A stretch of 64,000 nt of DNA from Streptococcus uberis (GCF_900475595.1 NZ_LS483397.1:1645001-1709000), one strand, 5' to 3'. Counted from the stretch's first letter, positions 1 through 10,404 are shown. The notes: a model not told the origin generated them from the sequence alone. Numbers and translations are program-made.

Positions 1-549
1 CATAAATCCAAGGACAATACCGATAACAGGATTACCACCGAAAACGCGGAAAGTAGACCAAACGACTAAAGCTGGAAGTGCAATAAAGGCAGTGTCTGTT
101 AAAATTTGAGAATAAACATTTAAATCATTTGGTAACGTAATACCAAGTGCTCCAAGTAATCCTCGAAGTCCCATAAACAAACCAGTTGCTACAATAGCTG
201 GAATGATTGGTACAAAGACATCACCAAATGTACGAACGGCACGTTGGAACCAATTTCCTTGTTTTGCAGCTTCGGCCTTCATGTCATCTTTTGAAGAGGT
301 TGGTAAGCCAAGAGCAACCACTTCATCATAGATTTTATTAACAGTACCTGTTCCAAAAATCATCTGATATTGACCAGAATTAAAGAAAGCGCCTTTTACT
401 TTTTCAATGTTTTCAGCTTTTTCCTTATCAATCTTTGACTCATCAAGGACCATTACACGCAGACGGGTCGCACAGTGGGCAACACTTTTTACATTGTCTC
501 TGCCACCTAGTGCTTCGATAACTTCTTTTGCAATTTGATTATTATCCAT
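1..549 (-). CDS. scrA: Sucrose-specific PTS enzyme IIBC(A), N-terminal part
   Basis: Membrane permease that imports sucrose and phosphorylates it to sucrose-6-phosphate. The 183 visible codons cover the complete EIIB domain, with the phosphorylated cysteine in the AHCATRLR motif near residue 26, then the linker and the first membrane segments of EIIC. The gene continues beyond the left edge, so the C-terminus and any EIIA domain cannot be seen. The ATG follows an AAGGAGA ribosome site. It diverges from scrB across a shared operator region, the usual streptococcal sucrose-regulon arrangement. The sucrose assignment relies on that partner; the domain itself only shows a glucose-superfamily EIIBC. 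Confidence 0.9.
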   Translation of the reverse strand, partial: MDNNQIAKEVIEALGGRDNVKSVAHCATRLRVMVLDESKIDKEKAENIEKVKGAFFNSGQYQMIFGTGTVNKIYDEVVALGLPTSSKDDMKAEAAKQGNWFQRAVRTFGDVFVPIIPAIVATGLFMGLRGLLGALGITLPNDLNVYSQILTDTAFIALPALVVWSTFRVFGGNPVIGIVLGFM

Positions 550-605
550 CTCTGGAAAATCTCCTTTTCTTAAATATGATGAACCGTTTTCATCTCTTGC
601 TTATC

Positions 606-633
606 ATTTTAGCACGATTTTATTTTATGTCAA
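606..633 (-). promoter_or_regulatory. scrA promoter
   Basis: On the minus strand TTGACA (628-633) and TAAAAT (606-611) are 16 bp apart. The -35 box lies inside the palindromic operator at 627-644, so repressor binding would block polymerase directly. Confidence 0.6.
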
Positions 634-644
634 GCGTTTGACAT
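627..644. promoter_or_regulatory. ScrR-type operator
   Basis: An 18-bp near-perfect palindrome, ATGTCAA-GCGT-TTGACAT, lies between the divergent scrA and scrB genes. Its size and central CG fit LacI/GalR-family operators, and the LacI-type regulator scrR is encoded just downstream of scrB. Assignment to ScrR is inference from context. Confidence 0.65.
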
Positions 645-670
645 AAAAAATATTATATCTGCTTTTTATG

Positions 671-699
671 TTGATTTTTAGAAGGAAAACGTTTAGTAT
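671..699 (+). promoter_or_regulatory. scrB promoter with operator half in the spacer
   Basis: TTGATT (671-676) and TAGTAT (694-699) are 17 bp apart. The spacer contains the palindrome AAACGTTT (687-694), a second plausible LacI-family or CcpA contact site. The promoter lies downstream of an upstream in-frame ATG at 668, which is therefore unlikely to be the scrB start. Confidence 0.5.
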
Positions 700-733
700 A
701 TATACTATAAAGTCAGCTAAAGGAGTTTCATCA

Positions 734-2173
734 ATGGAAATCGCACAAGAGGTTCGCTATCGTCCCTATCAGGATTGGACCCCAGAAGAAATCAAAATCA
801 TTTCAAAGAATGTAGCCTCTTCACCTTGGCATGCATCTTATCATATTGAGCCCAAAACCGGATTATTAAATGATCCTAATGGTTTTTCCTATTTTAACGG
901 TCAATTTCATCTTTTTTATCAAAATTGGCCTTTTGGAGCAGCCCACGGCTTAAAGCAATGGGTACACTTAGTTTCCGATGATCTACTTCATTTCAAAGAG
1001 ACAGGAATAAAATTATTACCCGATCACAAGCACGATAGCCATGGGGCCTACTCTGGTTCAGCTTATGCTGTAAACGATAAACTTTTCCTCTTTTATACTG
1101 GAAATGTTAGAGATGAGAATTGGGTCCGCGACCCTCTTCAGGTTGGTGCATATCTTGATGCCAAAGGACAAATCACCAAGTGTGAATCTGTTTTAATTCA
1201 ACAACCTGACGACGTTACCGAACATTTCAGAGACCCTCAAATCTTCAATTATAAGAATCAATTTTATGCCATTGTTGGTGCACAGGACTTAAATAAAAAA
1301 GGTATGATCAAGCTTTATAAAGCTATTAATAACGATGTTGAAAACTGGACCTTCGTTGCCAACCTAGATATTGGACGAACTGCTAGCGAATATATGATTG
1401 AATGTCCCAACCTTGTTTTCATAGATGAGAAACCAGTACTCATCTATAGCCCTCAAGGACTTTCCAAAGCAGAATTAGCATATGACAACATCTACCCAAA
1501 CACCTATCAAGTCTTCGACGCCTTTGATCCCGAAAAGGGCAAACTTCTTGGTGGTACTGACATTCAAAACCTTGATTTTGGGTTTGAAGCCTATGCCACT
1601 CAAGCCTTTAATGCACCTGACGGAAGCGTTTTAGCCGTGTCATGGATTGGTCTACCCGACATTCACTATCCTACCGATTCTTTTGACTATCAAGGAGCCC
1701 TAAGCTTGGTCAAAGAACTTACCTTAGAAAATGGACAAATCCATCAATTCCCAGTCTCATCGGTAAAAAGCTTGCGCCAAAATGCTGAAAAAATTCAAAA
1801 CAAAAGTAAGACCAGCAATTGTTACGAATTAGAGCTGCGCATTAAAAGAAATGAAAAGGCACAACTCCAACTCTTCTCTGATGAAAGCACTAAAACAGGA
1901 CTTTTGATGACAATCGACACCAAAGAAGGGAAATGTGTCATTGATCGCAGTCAAGTTGGCCAACAGTATGCTTTGGAATACGGTAGCTGCCGCTCTTGCC
2001 AAATACCACAGGAAGATGTTACACTTAATATCTATGTAGACAAATCCATCATTGAAATCTATATCAATCAAGGACAAGCAGTCTTAACCAGCCGTGTCTT
2101 CCCAGAAAATGAGGCAAGTGGCATTCAGATTCTTTCTGGTGATATTGACGGTTACTATTATGAATTGAGGTAA
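734..2173 (+). CDS. scrB: Sucrose-6-phosphate hydrolase (GH32)
   Basis: Cytoplasmic invertase that splits sucrose-6-phosphate, the product of the PTS, into glucose-6-phosphate and fructose. The 479-residue protein has the GH32 landmarks: the nucleophile aspartate in NDPNG (residues 46-50), the RDP motif (FRDPQIF) and the EC acid/base motif (MIECPNL), followed by a C-terminal beta-sandwich. I chose ATG 734 because it follows AAAGGAG and the predicted promoter lies upstream of it. The earlier ATG at 668 has no ribosome site and precedes the promoter. scrR follows after 5 bp, so the two are probably co-transcribed and autoregulated. Confidence 0.95.
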   Translation: MEIAQEVRYRPYQDWTPEEIKIISKNVASSPWHASYHIEPKTGLLNDPNGFSYFNGQFHLFYQNWPFGAAHGLKQWVHLVSDDLLHFKETGIKLLPDHKHDSHGAYSGSAYAVNDKLFLFYTGNVRDENWVRDPLQVGAYLDAKGQITKCESVLIQQPDDVTEHFRDPQIFNYKNQFYAIVGAQDLNKKGMIKLYKAINNDVENWTFVANLDIGRTASEYMIECPNLVFIDEKPVLIYSPQGLSKAELAYDNIYPNTYQVFDAFDPEKGKLLGGTDIQNLDFGFEAYATQAFNAPDGSVLAVSWIGLPDIHYPTDSFDYQGALSLVKELTLENGQIHQFPVSSVKSLRQNAEKIQNKSKTSNCYELELRIKRNEKAQLQLFSDESTKTGLLMTIDTKEGKCVIDRSQVGQQYALEYGSCRSCQIPQEDVTLNIYVDKSIIEIYINQGQAVLTSRVFPENEASGIQILSGDIDGYYYELR

Positions 2174-2178
2174 ATACA

Positions 2179-3144
2179 GTGGTCGCTAAACTTACTGATG
2201 TGGCAGAATTAGCTGGTGTAAGTCCAACTACCGTTTCACGAGTGATTAATAAAAAGGGATACCTTTCTCAGAAAACCATTGATAAGGTAAAAAAAGCGAT
2301 GAAAGAGTTGGGCTATCAACCCAACAACCTAGCCAGAAGCTTACAAGGAAAATCAGCCCAATTAATTGGACTCATTTTTCCAAATATCAGTAACATCTTC
2401 TATGCTGAGTTAATTGAGTATTTAGAGATTGAACTCTTCAAAGCCGGTTATAAAACCATTATCTGCAACAGTGAACACGATCCTCAAAAAGAAAAAGAAT
2501 ACCTGGAGATGTTAGCAGCCAATCAAGTTGACGGCATCATCTCATCCAGCCACAACCTTGGAATTGAAGATTACGAGCGCGTTGAAGCACCTATTGTTGC
2601 TTTTGATAGAAATCTTGCACCCAATATTCCAATCATTTCATCGGATAACTTCCAAGGAGGAAAATTGGCGGCACAGACCTTGCAGAAATATAAATGCCAA
2701 AAAATCATCATGATTACAGGTAATGACAACTCAGACTCACCAACAGGACTTCGACAACTTGGATTTTCCTATCAACTCAAAAAAACAGCTGAAGTCATCA
2801 AGCTCCCTAACCATCTCTCAACTATCAGACGTGAAATGGAAATTAAATCAATCTTAGCCAGCCGACAACCCGATGGCATCTTTGCTTCGGATGATTTAAC
2901 AGCAATTTTAATCATGAAAGTTGCAACTCAACTGGGTTTAAATGTACCAAACGACCTGAAATTAATAGGCTATGACGGTACTCGTTTTATCGAAAATTAT
3001 TTTCCACAATTAACAACAATCAAACAACCTATTGAAGAAATAGCTAAATTAACTGTTGAAGTTCTGCTTAAAAAAATCGCTAAAGAAAAGACTAGCAAAG
3101 ATTATATCTTACCAATCACCTTATTACCTGGTTCGAGTATTTAG
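2179..3144 (+). CDS. scrR: Sucrose operon repressor, LacI family
   Basis: Transcriptional repressor of 321 residues. The N-terminal LacI helix-turn-helix (LTDVAELAGVSPTTVSRVIN) is followed by a hinge helix and a periplasmic-binding-protein-like effector domain. The gene begins with GTG five bases after the scrB stop and ends in a bidirectional terminator. Position in the sucrose cluster and the palindromes between scrA and scrB support control of both promoters, with a sucrose-derived sugar as the likely inducer. Confidence 0.92.
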   Translation: MVAKLTDVAELAGVSPTTVSRVINKKGYLSQKTIDKVKKAMKELGYQPNNLARSLQGKSAQLIGLIFPNISNIFYAELIEYLEIELFKAGYKTIICNSEHDPQKEKEYLEMLAANQVDGIISSSHNLGIEDYERVEAPIVAFDRNLAPNIPIISSDNFQGGKLAAQTLQKYKCQKIIMITGNDNSDSPTGLRQLGFSYQLKKTAEVIKLPNHLSTIRREMEIKSILASRQPDGIFASDDLTAILIMKVATQLGLNVPNDLKLIGYDGTRFIENYFPQLTTIKQPIEEIAKLTVEVLLKKIAKEKTSKDYILPITLLPGSSI

Positions 3145-3150
3145 CCAAAA

Positions 3151-3182
3151 AAAAAGAATTCTCAATAACGAGAATTCTTTTT
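3151..3182. terminator. Bidirectional terminator between scrR and nusB
   Basis: A 13-bp perfect stem (3151-3163 with 3170-3182) around a 6-nt loop, with A-run on one side and T-run on the other. It serves the convergent scrR and nusB transcripts. Confidence 0.85.
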
Positions 3183-3611
3183 TTATTCAGAATCTGATAC
3201 AAACTGACTCAGCAAACCGTTTATAAATTTAGCTGACGTTTCATCAGAATATTTTTTAGCAATTTCAATAATTTCATTCAAAGCCACACGGTCAGGAGTC
3301 TCTTCGAAAAATTTAATTTCATAGAGGCCCAGGCGTAACATGGTTCTATCTGTTAAAGTCAAACGTTCAATAGACCAACCCGCTTTTAAGTGCTCTTTGA
3401 TAATGGCATCAAGCTCATCTTTATGATTAACAACTCCATTAACCAAGGTTAATAAAAATGCTGGGATATCATGTTCTTGATCAGAAACCTTATCATAGTC
3501 ATAGGCAAACTGTGAGGCGCTTAGAAAATCGCCTCCGTGTTCCATATTAAATAGAGCTTGAAAGGCACGTTCACGTAAATCTCTTCTTGAATTTTCAAAA
3601 CTATTAGTCAT
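3183..3611 (-). CDS. nusB: Transcription antitermination factor NusB
   Basis: NusB pairs with NusE (S10) on boxA RNA to support rRNA transcription antitermination. The 142-residue all-helical protein has the typical start ([17 protein letters not shown]) and C-terminal [15 protein letters not shown] block. The ATG at 3611 overlaps the end of the asp23 gene by 8 bases, with an AGAGGAT ribosome site inside that gene, indicating translational coupling. An in-frame ATG 18 bases further upstream would add six unconserved residues. The stop codon lies within the shared terminator. Confidence 0.93.
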   Translation of the reverse strand: MTNSFENSRRDLRERAFQALFNMEHGGDFLSASQFAYDYDKVSDQEHDIPAFLLTLVNGVVNHKDELDAIIKEHLKAGWSIERLTLTDRTMLRLGLYEIKFFEETPDRVALNEIIEIAKKYSDETSAKFINGLLSQFVSDSE

Positions 3612-3993
3612 CCAAGAAATCCTCTTCAAAAAGTGATTTCAAGTCTGGTTTAGGTGTTTTTTCAGGAACAATACCTTCAACATGAATATTAACGGAAGAA
3701 ATGGTCACTTCTGCCATATCATAGACAGCTGCTTTGACTGCTTTTTGAATAGCCATTGAGACTGTTGGTACTTTTACGCCATATTGAAGATAAACATAGA
3801 TGTCAGCATTAACTGTACCATCTTCTTCCGTACGTAAGTAAACCCCTTTACCTAGACTAGCTTTATTGAAAGAGTCTGACATTTTTTTGTTATGAAGTGA
3901 ATAGACTCCTTCAACTTGAGTTGCAGCAATCCCAGTTATTACTTCAAGAACACGAGGTGAAATAACAATTTCACCAATATTTTCACTTAACAT
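3604..3993 (-). CDS. Asp23/Gls24 family envelope stress protein (YqhY-like)
   Basis: A 129-residue Asp23/DUF322 protein with the conserved opening [19 protein letters not shown]. Proteins of this family in Firmicutes are linked to cell-envelope homeostasis, and the YqhY branch characteristically sits between efp and nusB, as here. A signal peptide or membrane segment is not visible. It is in the efp-asp23-nusB transcript, 42 bp downstream of efp. Exact biochemical role is unknown. Confidence 0.88.
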   Translation of the reverse strand: MLSENIGEIVISPRVLEVITGIAATQVEGVYSLHNKKMSDSFNKASLGKGVYLRTEEDGTVNADIYVYLQYGVKVPTVSMAIQKAVKAAVYDMAEVTISSVNIHVEGIVPEKTPKPDLKSLFEEDFLDD

Positions 3994-4035
3994 AGCAATT
4001 CCTTTCTTTTCTCAACGGACAAGCTGACAAAATGA

Positions 4036-4593
4036 TTAAGCACGAGAAACGTAAGTACCTTCAGCAGTGTTAATGACCAATTTTTGTCCTGCTTCGATAA
4101 AGTCTGGAACGTTAACCACTAAACCTGTTTCAAGAGTTGCAGGTTTTCCGGAACCTGTAACAGTCGCCCCTTTGATAGATGGTTGCGTTTCTGTAACAGT
4201 CAATTCAACAGTAGTTGGAACAGTTACACCAATCACTTCTGAACCGTAAAATTGGATTTTAACATCAGAATTTTCCAAGATATAAAGCAATTCTTGCTCA
4301 ACATTTACGACTGGAATTTCATATTGATCATATGTTTCTGTGTTCATGAAGTAAGCTGTGTCGTCCATTTTATATAAATATTGTGCTGGAACAGTCTCGA
4401 TAATAGCTTGTTCAAATTTTTCATCAGGACGGTAAGTCGTATCAAAAGTAGAACCTGTACGAACATCACGTAATTTCATACGCATGATTGTGTTCCCTTT
4501 TCCTGGTTTGTGGTGACTTGCTTCTAATACACGGATTAATTTCCCTTCAGATTCAAAAGTCATACCTGCTCTAAGCTTACTTGCTTCAATCAT
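4036..4593 (-). CDS. efp: Translation elongation factor P
   Basis: EF-P binds stalled ribosomes between P and E sites and stimulates peptide-bond formation at polyproline stretches. At 185 residues it has the full three-domain length. The beta3-loop HHKPGKGN places a lysine at position 32, the site modified in several bacteria; no modification enzyme is encoded nearby. A good promoter lies immediately upstream, so efp-asp23-nusB can be expressed independently of comEB. Confidence 0.95.
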   Translation of the reverse strand: MIEASKLRAGMTFESEGKLIRVLEASHHKPGKGNTIMRMKLRDVRTGSTFDTTYRPDEKFEQAIIETVPAQYLYKMDDTAYFMNTETYDQYEIPVVNVEQELLYILENSDVKIQFYGSEVIGVTVPTTVELTVTETQPSIKGATVTGSGKPATLETGLVVNVPDFIEAGQKLVINTAEGTYVSRA

Positions 4594-4628
4594 TATTTAT
4601 TACCTCTTACTAAAATATTTATCATCTC

Positions 4629-4657
4629 ATTTTACCACAAAAGATAGCTTTGCTCAA
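4629..4657 (-). promoter_or_regulatory. efp promoter
   Basis: TTGAGC (4652-4657) and TAAAAT (4629-4634), spacer 17 bp, with an extended -10 TGG just before TAAAAT on the minus strand. Confidence 0.6.
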
Positions 4658-4696
4658 ATCTTTTATAAGCATTTTATAAGCCTTAAACATTGAACT

Positions 4697-5164
4697 TTAG
4701 GAGTTTTTTATCTCTTGGTCTCCAAGTACGATTGTTGGGACATCATGTTGTACATAGGCCACTCCTTTTTTCTCCATCAATTCAATTGCAAAAGGGTGAG
4801 GTCTATAATGGGCTTTATAAGTTATTTTTTTGATACCAGCTTGGAGTAAGGCCTTGGTGCAGTTGATACATGGAAAATGCGTCACATAAATTTCTGTTCC
4901 ATCTGTTGAAATACCCTCTTTAGCACACTGTATTAAAGCGTTCATTTCAGCATGTACGGTTCGAATACAATGCCCATCCTCCATATAATGCCCGGCTTCA
5001 TCACAGTTATCCGTTGCGGAAACCCCACCATTATATCCTGTAGCTATAATTCGGTTGTCTTTGACAAGTACCGCACCAACATAAGCTCGGTCGCAGGTTG
5101 ACCGTTTGGAAATCAATTCGGCATTTGCCATGAAATAATCTTGCCAAGATAATCTTTTTGTCAT
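4697..5164 (-). CDS. comEB: dCMP deaminase, ComEB-like
   Basis: Zinc-dependent deaminase converting dCMP to dUMP for thymidylate synthesis. The 155-residue protein has the cytidine/deoxycytidylate deaminase signature: HAEMNAL with the zinc-binding histidine and catalytic glutamate, and PCINC with two zinc cysteines. The start [11 protein letters not shown] follows GAGAGGA; an upstream in-frame ATG lacks this site. Despite the com name, the family has a nucleotide-metabolism activity and no established DNA-uptake role. It lies 37 bp after the pepP-like gene in the same orientation. Confidence 0.88.
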   Translation of the reverse strand: MTKRLSWQDYFMANAELISKRSTCDRAYVGAVLVKDNRIIATGYNGGVSATDNCDEAGHYMEDGHCIRTVHAEMNALIQCAKEGISTDGTEIYVTHFPCINCTKALLQAGIKKITYKAHYRPHPFAIELMEKKGVAYVQHDVPTIVLGDQEIKNS

Positions 5165-5201
5165 GCTTTTTCCTCTCTTGTCCTTTGTAAGAATCATCTA
5201 C

Positions 5202-6275
5202 TTAAATAACAATTAATTCTTTTGGGGCTAAGGTTAGGATCCGACAGCCATTTTCTGTGATCACCAAATCATCTTCAATCCGTAGTCCATAGCGGCCATC
5301 GATATAAATGCCCGGTTCATCTGTAACAACCATACCAGCTTTTAAGACTTGGTCTGATTTTGTGAAAAATGGATTCTCGTGGATGTCTAATCCGATACCA
5401 TGTCCTATCCCGTGTGTGAAGTTTGACCCATAACCAGCATTAGCAATGACTTCACGCGGAACAGCGTCATAATCACTATAAGTCATCCCTGCGCTAGCTT
5501 TTGCAATTAAAGCTTCATTGGCTTTTAAAACGATATCATAAATCTCGCGCTCTTGATCCGTTACCTGACCGACATGAATAGTTCTTGTCATATCACTCAC
5601 ATAATGGTTGTAATAGCAACCGAAATCCATGGTTAAACTGTCTCCGTTCTCTATTACTTTATGGCTGGCACGTCCATGAGGCATGGCAGAACGCTCTCCA
5701 GAAGCTACGATACTTTCGAAAGAAAGTCCTGATGCTCCATAGTGTCGCATCCTAAAATCTAAGAAATTCGCCACTTCTATTTCGGTGGTTTGTCCAGCTT
5801 TAATAAAGTCAAGGACGTCTATAAAAGCTTTATCTGTGATGCGACAAGCTTCAGCAATAGTCTCAATTTCACTATCATCCTTAATAAGACGTAAGGTTTC
5901 TACAAAACCTGATTGGGGAAGTAAGTCTATTTTGGGAAGCTGATTTTGGAGAGCTTGATAGAATGAAAAAGTTACTTCTTCTTCGAATCCCAAAGAATTG
6001 ATGTGGTCAGTTTCTAAGAAATATGCCACAATCTTGAGAGGCTCACGACTTTCAATGATGTCGAAACCTTCCACGCTAGCCTTTGCCATTAAAGCATAGC
6101 GAGAATCTGTGATAAAGACACGACGGCTAGCTGTAATCAAAACTGTTGCAGCGGTACCAGAAAAACCTGTCAAATAGTAAATATTGGTTAAATGAGTAAT
6201 TAAAAGAGCTTCTATCCCCTTTTCTTTCATCAACTGTTGACACTTACGAACACGTTGCTCTAAAAAACCTATCAT
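5202..6275 (-). CDS. pepP: Xaa-Pro peptidase, M24B family
   Basis: Cytoplasmic metallopeptidase acting on X-Pro bonds, either aminopeptidase P or prolidase; streptococcal annotations use both names. The 357-residue pita-bread fold shows the five metal ligands: Asp in LTMDFG, Asp in SDMTRT, His in HGIGHGIG, Glu in DEPGIY and Glu in RIEDD. An N-terminal creatinase-like domain occupies about residues 1-130. ATG 6275 is preceded by AAAAGGAGC. It has its own predicted promoter and lies downstream of a uvrA terminator. Confidence 0.85.
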   Translation of the reverse strand: MIGFLEQRVRKCQQLMKEKGIEALLITHLTNIYYLTGFSGTAATVLITASRRVFITDSRYALMAKASVEGFDIIESREPLKIVAYFLETDHINSLGFEEEVTFSFYQALQNQLPKIDLLPQSGFVETLRLIKDDSEIETIAEACRITDKAFIDVLDFIKAGQTTEIEVANFLDFRMRHYGASGLSFESIVASGERSAMPHGRASHKVIENGDSLTMDFGCYYNHYVSDMTRTIHVGQVTDQEREIYDIVLKANEALIAKASAGMTYSDYDAVPREVIANAGYGSNFTHGIGHGIGLDIHENPFFTKSDQVLKAGMVVTDEPGIYIDGRYGLRIEDDLVITENGCRILTLAPKELIVI

Positions 6276-6309
6276 AATGAGCTCCTTTTGCTTTGAAAAA
6301 ACTACTTTA

Positions 6310-6338
6310 AGTTTACCATGATTCAAAGGGATTTGAAA
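6310..6338 (-). promoter_or_regulatory. Promoter for pepP-comEB
   Basis: TTTCAA (6333-6338) and TAAACT (6310-6315) with a 17-bp spacer on the minus strand, placed just after the uvrA terminator hairpin. Confidence 0.45.
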
Positions 6339-6341
6339 GAT

Positions 6342-6365
6342 AAAAAGGAGCTCCTAAGAGCTCCT
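6342..6365 (-). terminator. Terminator downstream of uvrA
   Basis: AGGAGCTC (6346-6353) and its complement (6358-6365) form an 8-bp GC-containing stem with a 4-nt loop. On the minus strand the stem is followed by TTTTTA. It is 148 bp past the uvrA stop; the intervening stretch (6366-6512) shows no gene. Confidence 0.65.
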
Positions 6366-6512
6366 GTCTGAACTTATCTTATTAGTGAACGGATTGTCAT
6401 TAGAATTCTGTAAACAGGTCACTTCATTTGAATAGACAAAACTTCCTCTTTTCAGTCTAGTAAACGCTTGTGGTTACTGTCTCTGATTTGCGGTATTGCT
6501 GAGATGATATTA

Positions 6513-9335
6513 TTATAGTTTTGCTTTCAAATATCGTCCAGTATAACTTGAATCTACTTGGGCAATTTCCTCTGGTGTCCCAGTGGCAATGATTTGACCT
6601 CCACCAACGCCACCTTCCGGTCCTAAGTCAATAATATGGTCCGCGGATTTAATCACATCGAGATTGTGTTCTATCACTAAAACCGTGTTGCCATCATCCA
6701 CAAAGCGTTCTAAGACAGTCAAAAGTCTTGCAATATCATCGGTATGAAGTCCTGTTGTTGGCTCATCAAGAATATACAGGCTCTTACCTGTTGAGCGCTT
6801 GTGTAATTCACTCGCAAGCTTCATGCGTTGCGCTTCACCACCTGATAAAGTTGTTGCTGGTTGCCCCAAAGTCACATAACCTAGGCCGACATCTTTGATG
6901 GTTTGGATTTTTCGTGCTATTTTGGGAATAGCAGCAAAAAATTCTAAGGCATCATCAACTGTCATATCTAGCACTTGAGCAATATTTTTCTCCTTGTAGT
7001 GAACCTCTAGTGTTTCAGAATTGTAGCGTCTTCCATGACAAACTTCGCAGGGAACATAGACGTCAGGTAAGAAGTGCATCTCAATTTTGATAATCCCATC
7101 GCCAGAACAAGCTTCACAGCGCCCACCTTTTACATTAAAAGAAAAACGACCTTTTTTATAGCCTCGAATTTTGGCTTCATTGGTTTGCGCAAATAAATCG
7201 CGGATATCATCAAACACACCAGTGTAAGTTGCGGGATTTGAACGTGGGGTTCGTCCAATCGGGCTTTGGTCAATATCTATCAAGCGATCTACATGTTCAA
7301 TACCTTCAAAAGATTTGTATTTTCCTGGTTTGTCTGAATTTCGGTTTAATTTTTGAGCAACTACTTTTTTCAAGATACTGTTTACCAGTGTTGATTTTCC
7401 AGAACCTGAAACACCTGTTACTGCTATAAATTTTCCTAGTGGAAAACGAACGTCAATGTTTTGAAGGTTATTTTCACTAGCACCTTTTATTTCTAAGAAG
7501 CGTCCATTTCCTTGTCGTCTTTTCGTTGGAACTGGAATACTTTTTTTCCCAGATAAATAGAGGCCTGTAATCGATTTTTTATTTTTAGCGACTTGTTTAG
7601 GTGTTCCAGAAGCTATAATTCGACCACCAAATTCTCCAGCCCCTGGCCCAACATCAATCAGCCAGTCAGCCTGCATCATGGTATCTTCATCATGTTCTAC
7701 GACAATCAAAGTATTTCCTAAATCACGCATTTTCTTCAGACTCTCAATTAAACGATCATTATCTCTTTGGTGTAAACCAATGGAAGGTTCGTCCAATATA
7801 TATAAAACACCAGACAGGTTAGAGCCAATTTGTGTCGCCAAGCGAATCCTCTGACTTTCACCACCTGATAATGTGCCTGCAGAACGTGATAGGGTTAAAT
7901 AATTTAAACCAACATTATTTAAGAAGGTCAAACGATCATGAATTTCTTTTACGATAGGTTTGGCAATCGTTTCTTCATTTTCAGTCAAGACCAGACTTTC
8001 AAGCATGGCTAAATGATCTGAAATGGATAATTCGGAAATCTCCCCAATATGTGGTCCCTTTTCACCACCAACATGAACACACAAGGCTTTATCATTGAGG
8101 CGATAGCCATGACAAGTCGTACACGTCAAGGCATTCATATAACCTCTCATGACATTCCTAGTATACTCGCTGTTTGTTTCATGGTAGCGTCTGTTAATAT
8201 TGGTGACCACTCCTTCAAAGCTTATATCAATATTTCGTTCACCACCAAAATCATTAACATAATGAAAATGAAACTCACGGTCTCCTGAACCATATAAAAC
8301 CAGCTCTTTGTCTTTATCACTTAAATCTTGATAAGGAGTATCTAAATCCACACCAAAAGCTGTCATGGCCTGTTCCAACATCGTCGGATAATAATTCGAA
8401 GAAATGGGATTCCATGGTGCTATGGCTCCTTCCCTTAGAGTTTTACTTGGATCGGGAATAACCAAATCCATATCGACTTCTAGCTTAATCCCTAAACCAT
8501 CACAGGTTTCGCAAGATCCAAATGGTGCATTGAAGGAGAAAAGACGAGGTTCTAATTCTGGCACTGTAAAACCGCAGATTGGGCAGGAATAATGTTCGGA
8601 GAATTGTAGCTCATTGCCGTCCATTGTGTCAATAATCAGATAGCCGTCACCAAGTCTCAGCGCAGCTTCAATCGAATCAAAAAGACGACTTCGAATACCT
8701 TCCTTATTCACAAGTCTGTCGATAACCACTTCGATATCATGCATTTTACTTTTAGAAAGTTCTGGAACTTCCGTGATATCATAAATCTCACCATCCACTC
8801 TAACGCGTACATAGCCATCTTTTTGAATTTTTTCAAATACGGATTTGTGTTGACCTTTTTTTCGGCGTACAATTGGCGATAAAATTTGCATGCGCGTTCG
8901 CTCTGGCAAAGCGATAACCTGCTCAACGATTTGTTCCACTGACGATGCTGTAATGGCTCCATGACCATTAATACAATAAGGTGTTCCAACACGAGCATAC
9001 AAGAGACGCAAGTAGTCGTTGATTTCTGTTACAGTACCTACTGTCGAGCGAGGATTTTTACTAGTGGTTTTTTGATCAATGGAAATCGCTGGACTTAGGC
9101 CATCAATAGAATCCACATCAGGTTTTTCCATATTTCCTAAAAATTGGCGAGCATAAGCCGACAGACTCTCCACATAACGTCTTTGACCTTCTGCATAGAT
9201 GGTATCAAAGGCTAAGCTAGATTTTCCTGATCCTGACAATCCAGTGACAACCACTAATTTATCACGCGGAATCTCCACATCAATATTTTTTAAATTATGA
9301 GCTCTCGCCCCGTGTATAATAATTTTATCTTGCAT
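6513..9335 (-). CDS. uvrA: Excinuclease ABC subunit A
   Basis: Damage-recognition ATPase of nucleotide excision repair, working with UvrB and UvrC. The 940-residue protein has the full architecture: Walker A GLSGSGKS at residues 32-39, a first zinc module (CPIC...CETC), signature LSGGESQR, Walker [11 protein letters not shown], then the second ABC half with GVSGSGKST, zinc module CEAC...[12 protein letters not shown] and [11 protein letters not shown] place the start at MQDKIIIHG, the conserved N-terminus, although the nearest AAGGAG is about 18 bases upstream, a longer spacing than usual. Confidence 0.96.
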   Translation of the reverse strand: MQDKIIIHGARAHNLKNIDVEIPRDKLVVVTGLSGSGKSSLAFDTIYAEGQRRYVESLSAYARQFLGNMEKPDVDSIDGLSPAISIDQKTTSKNPRSTVGTVTEINDYLRLLYARVGTPYCINGHGAITASSVEQIVEQVIALPERTRMQILSPIVRRKKGQHKSVFEKIQKDGYVRVRVDGEIYDITEVPELSKSKMHDIEVVIDRLVNKEGIRSRLFDSIEAALRLGDGYLIIDTMDGNELQFSEHYSCPICGFTVPELEPRLFSFNAPFGSCETCDGLGIKLEVDMDLVIPDPSKTLREGAIAPWNPISSNYYPTMLEQAMTAFGVDLDTPYQDLSDKDKELVLYGSGDREFHFHYVNDFGGERNIDISFEGVVTNINRRYHETNSEYTRNVMRGYMNALTCTTCHGYRLNDKALCVHVGGEKGPHIGEISELSISDHLAMLESLVLTENEETIAKPIVKEIHDRLTFLNNVGLNYLTLSRSAGTLSGGESQRIRLATQIGSNLSGVLYILDEPSIGLHQRDNDRLIESLKKMRDLGNTLIVVEHDEDTMMQADWLIDVGPGAGEFGGRIIASGTPKQVAKNKKSITGLYLSGKKSIPVPTKRRQGNGRFLEIKGASENNLQNIDVRFPLGKFIAVTGVSGSGKSTLVNSILKKVVAQKLNRNSDKPGKYKSFEGIEHVDRLIDIDQSPIGRTPRSNPATYTGVFDDIRDLFAQTNEAKIRGYKKGRFSFNVKGGRCEACSGDGIIKIEMHFLPDVYVPCEVCHGRRYNSETLEVHYKEKNIAQVLDMTVDDALEFFAAIPKIARKIQTIKDVGLGYVTLGQPATTLSGGEAQRMKLASELHKRSTGKSLYILDEPTTGLHTDDIARLLTVLERFVDDGNTVLVIEHNLDVIKSADHIIDLGPEGGVGGGQIIATGTPEEIAQVDSSYTGRYLKAKL

Positions 9336-9393
9336 ATAATTTGTGACTAAGCACTCCTTCGTTAAACTTTCCTTTATTATATCAAAATTTTCT

Positions 9394-9422
9394 AGTATAA
9401 TTGATTTTTTAACTTGGCACAA
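9394..9422 (-). promoter_or_regulatory. uvrA promoter
   Basis: TTGTGC (9417-9422) and TATACT (9394-9399), spacer 17 bp on the minus strand. A second TATAAT lies slightly downstream. No LexA-type operator is evident. Confidence 0.45.
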
Positions 9423-9474
9423 TTGCCTATATAATAAGGTTTATGAGTGTTCAGAAAAGTCTATTTTTCGTTTT

Positions 9475-9494
9475 AGCTTCCATTTTGGCTTGCT
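9475..9494. repeat. Putative attL core
   Basis: AGCTTCCATTTTGGCTTGCT, an exact copy of the sequence at 15399-15418. It overlaps the last two bases of the integrase frame. Confidence 0.7.
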
Positions 9495-10404
9495 AAATTG
9501 CATTAATTGCCGTTTCGAAGTATGTGACGGCTTTTTTTGCGCTTTCTTTTGACAAGTGAGAATAGGTATCCATAGTCATAGCTAAAGTAGAATGGCCAAG
9601 ACGGTTTTGTAATTCTTTATATTGGATACCTGAATTTAATAACAAGCTTGCATGGGTATGTCTGAATGCATGGAAACCAGTAACATCAACACCAGCCATT
9701 TGATAATGTTTATTCACCCTTTGGCGCAATGCTGAATGATCAGGATATAAATCAATAAAGTTTGAAAAGATTAGTTTTTCACTTCTTCCAAGTTTCCAAG
9801 CCTCTTGGGTTTGTCTCTTTTTGTATTCTTTCATCATGGCCACTGTGTTTTTATCAATATCAATAATTCTGTTACCTGATTTTGATTTAGTACTGTTTAT
9901 CTTTCGGTAACTATTGACTGTTTTTGTTACTGAAATATATGAATTACTAAAATCAATATCTGACCACTCTAAAGCCAACGCCTCACCTATTCGGCAACCA
10001 GTGGCTAATAAGAACTTGTATAGGGTAATATCATAAAGATTTTTATAGATCCTAACATCTAAACCGTCAAGATATGTTAGAAACTTTTTCAACTCTTTAT
10101 TATCAAGATAATTCAACTTTTTATCTTTTGATATTTTTCTAGGCAGAACAACATCACGCGCAGGGTTATTCAAAATTACCTGATTAATCACTCCATATTG
10201 AAGTATTCTCCTATTCATGGAATGGAGTATCCCAAAATTTGCGAAAGCATTCTTTTTATTATTATTGTCCCTATCGGCATAATCATTAAAGACTTGCTGA
10301 ATGATAGGGGTTGTCAGTTTATCAAGCTTGTAATCTCCAAAATGTTTGAGTAGATGATTATCAAGCCTGCTCCTAGTGGCGATAAAATGATTGAGTTTAG
10401 ATTT
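9493..10404 (-). pseudogene. Tyrosine integrase, 5'-truncated
   Basis: The open frame from 10404 to 9493 encodes part of the core-binding (SAM-like) domain and the whole catalytic domain of a phage/ICE integrase. Catalytic residues are visible: Arg in TGCRIGEA, HAFRHTHAS (His-x-x-Arg), GHS box in LGHSTLAMT and the tyrosine in MDTYSHL. An in-frame TAG at 10405-10407 and absence of the N-terminal arm-binding domain mean the full protein cannot be made. The only in-frame ATG (10218) would yield a 241-residue catalytic-domain fragment. The 3' end lies at attL. Confidence 0.85.

Noticed and set aside
668..733. Longer scrB start at ATG 668
   Set aside because: It lies upstream of the predicted scrB promoter and has no ribosome site; ATG 734 has AAAGGAG.
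7229..9552. Open frames opposite uvrA
   Set aside because: Shadow frames of the conserved uvrA coding sequence, without ribosome sites.
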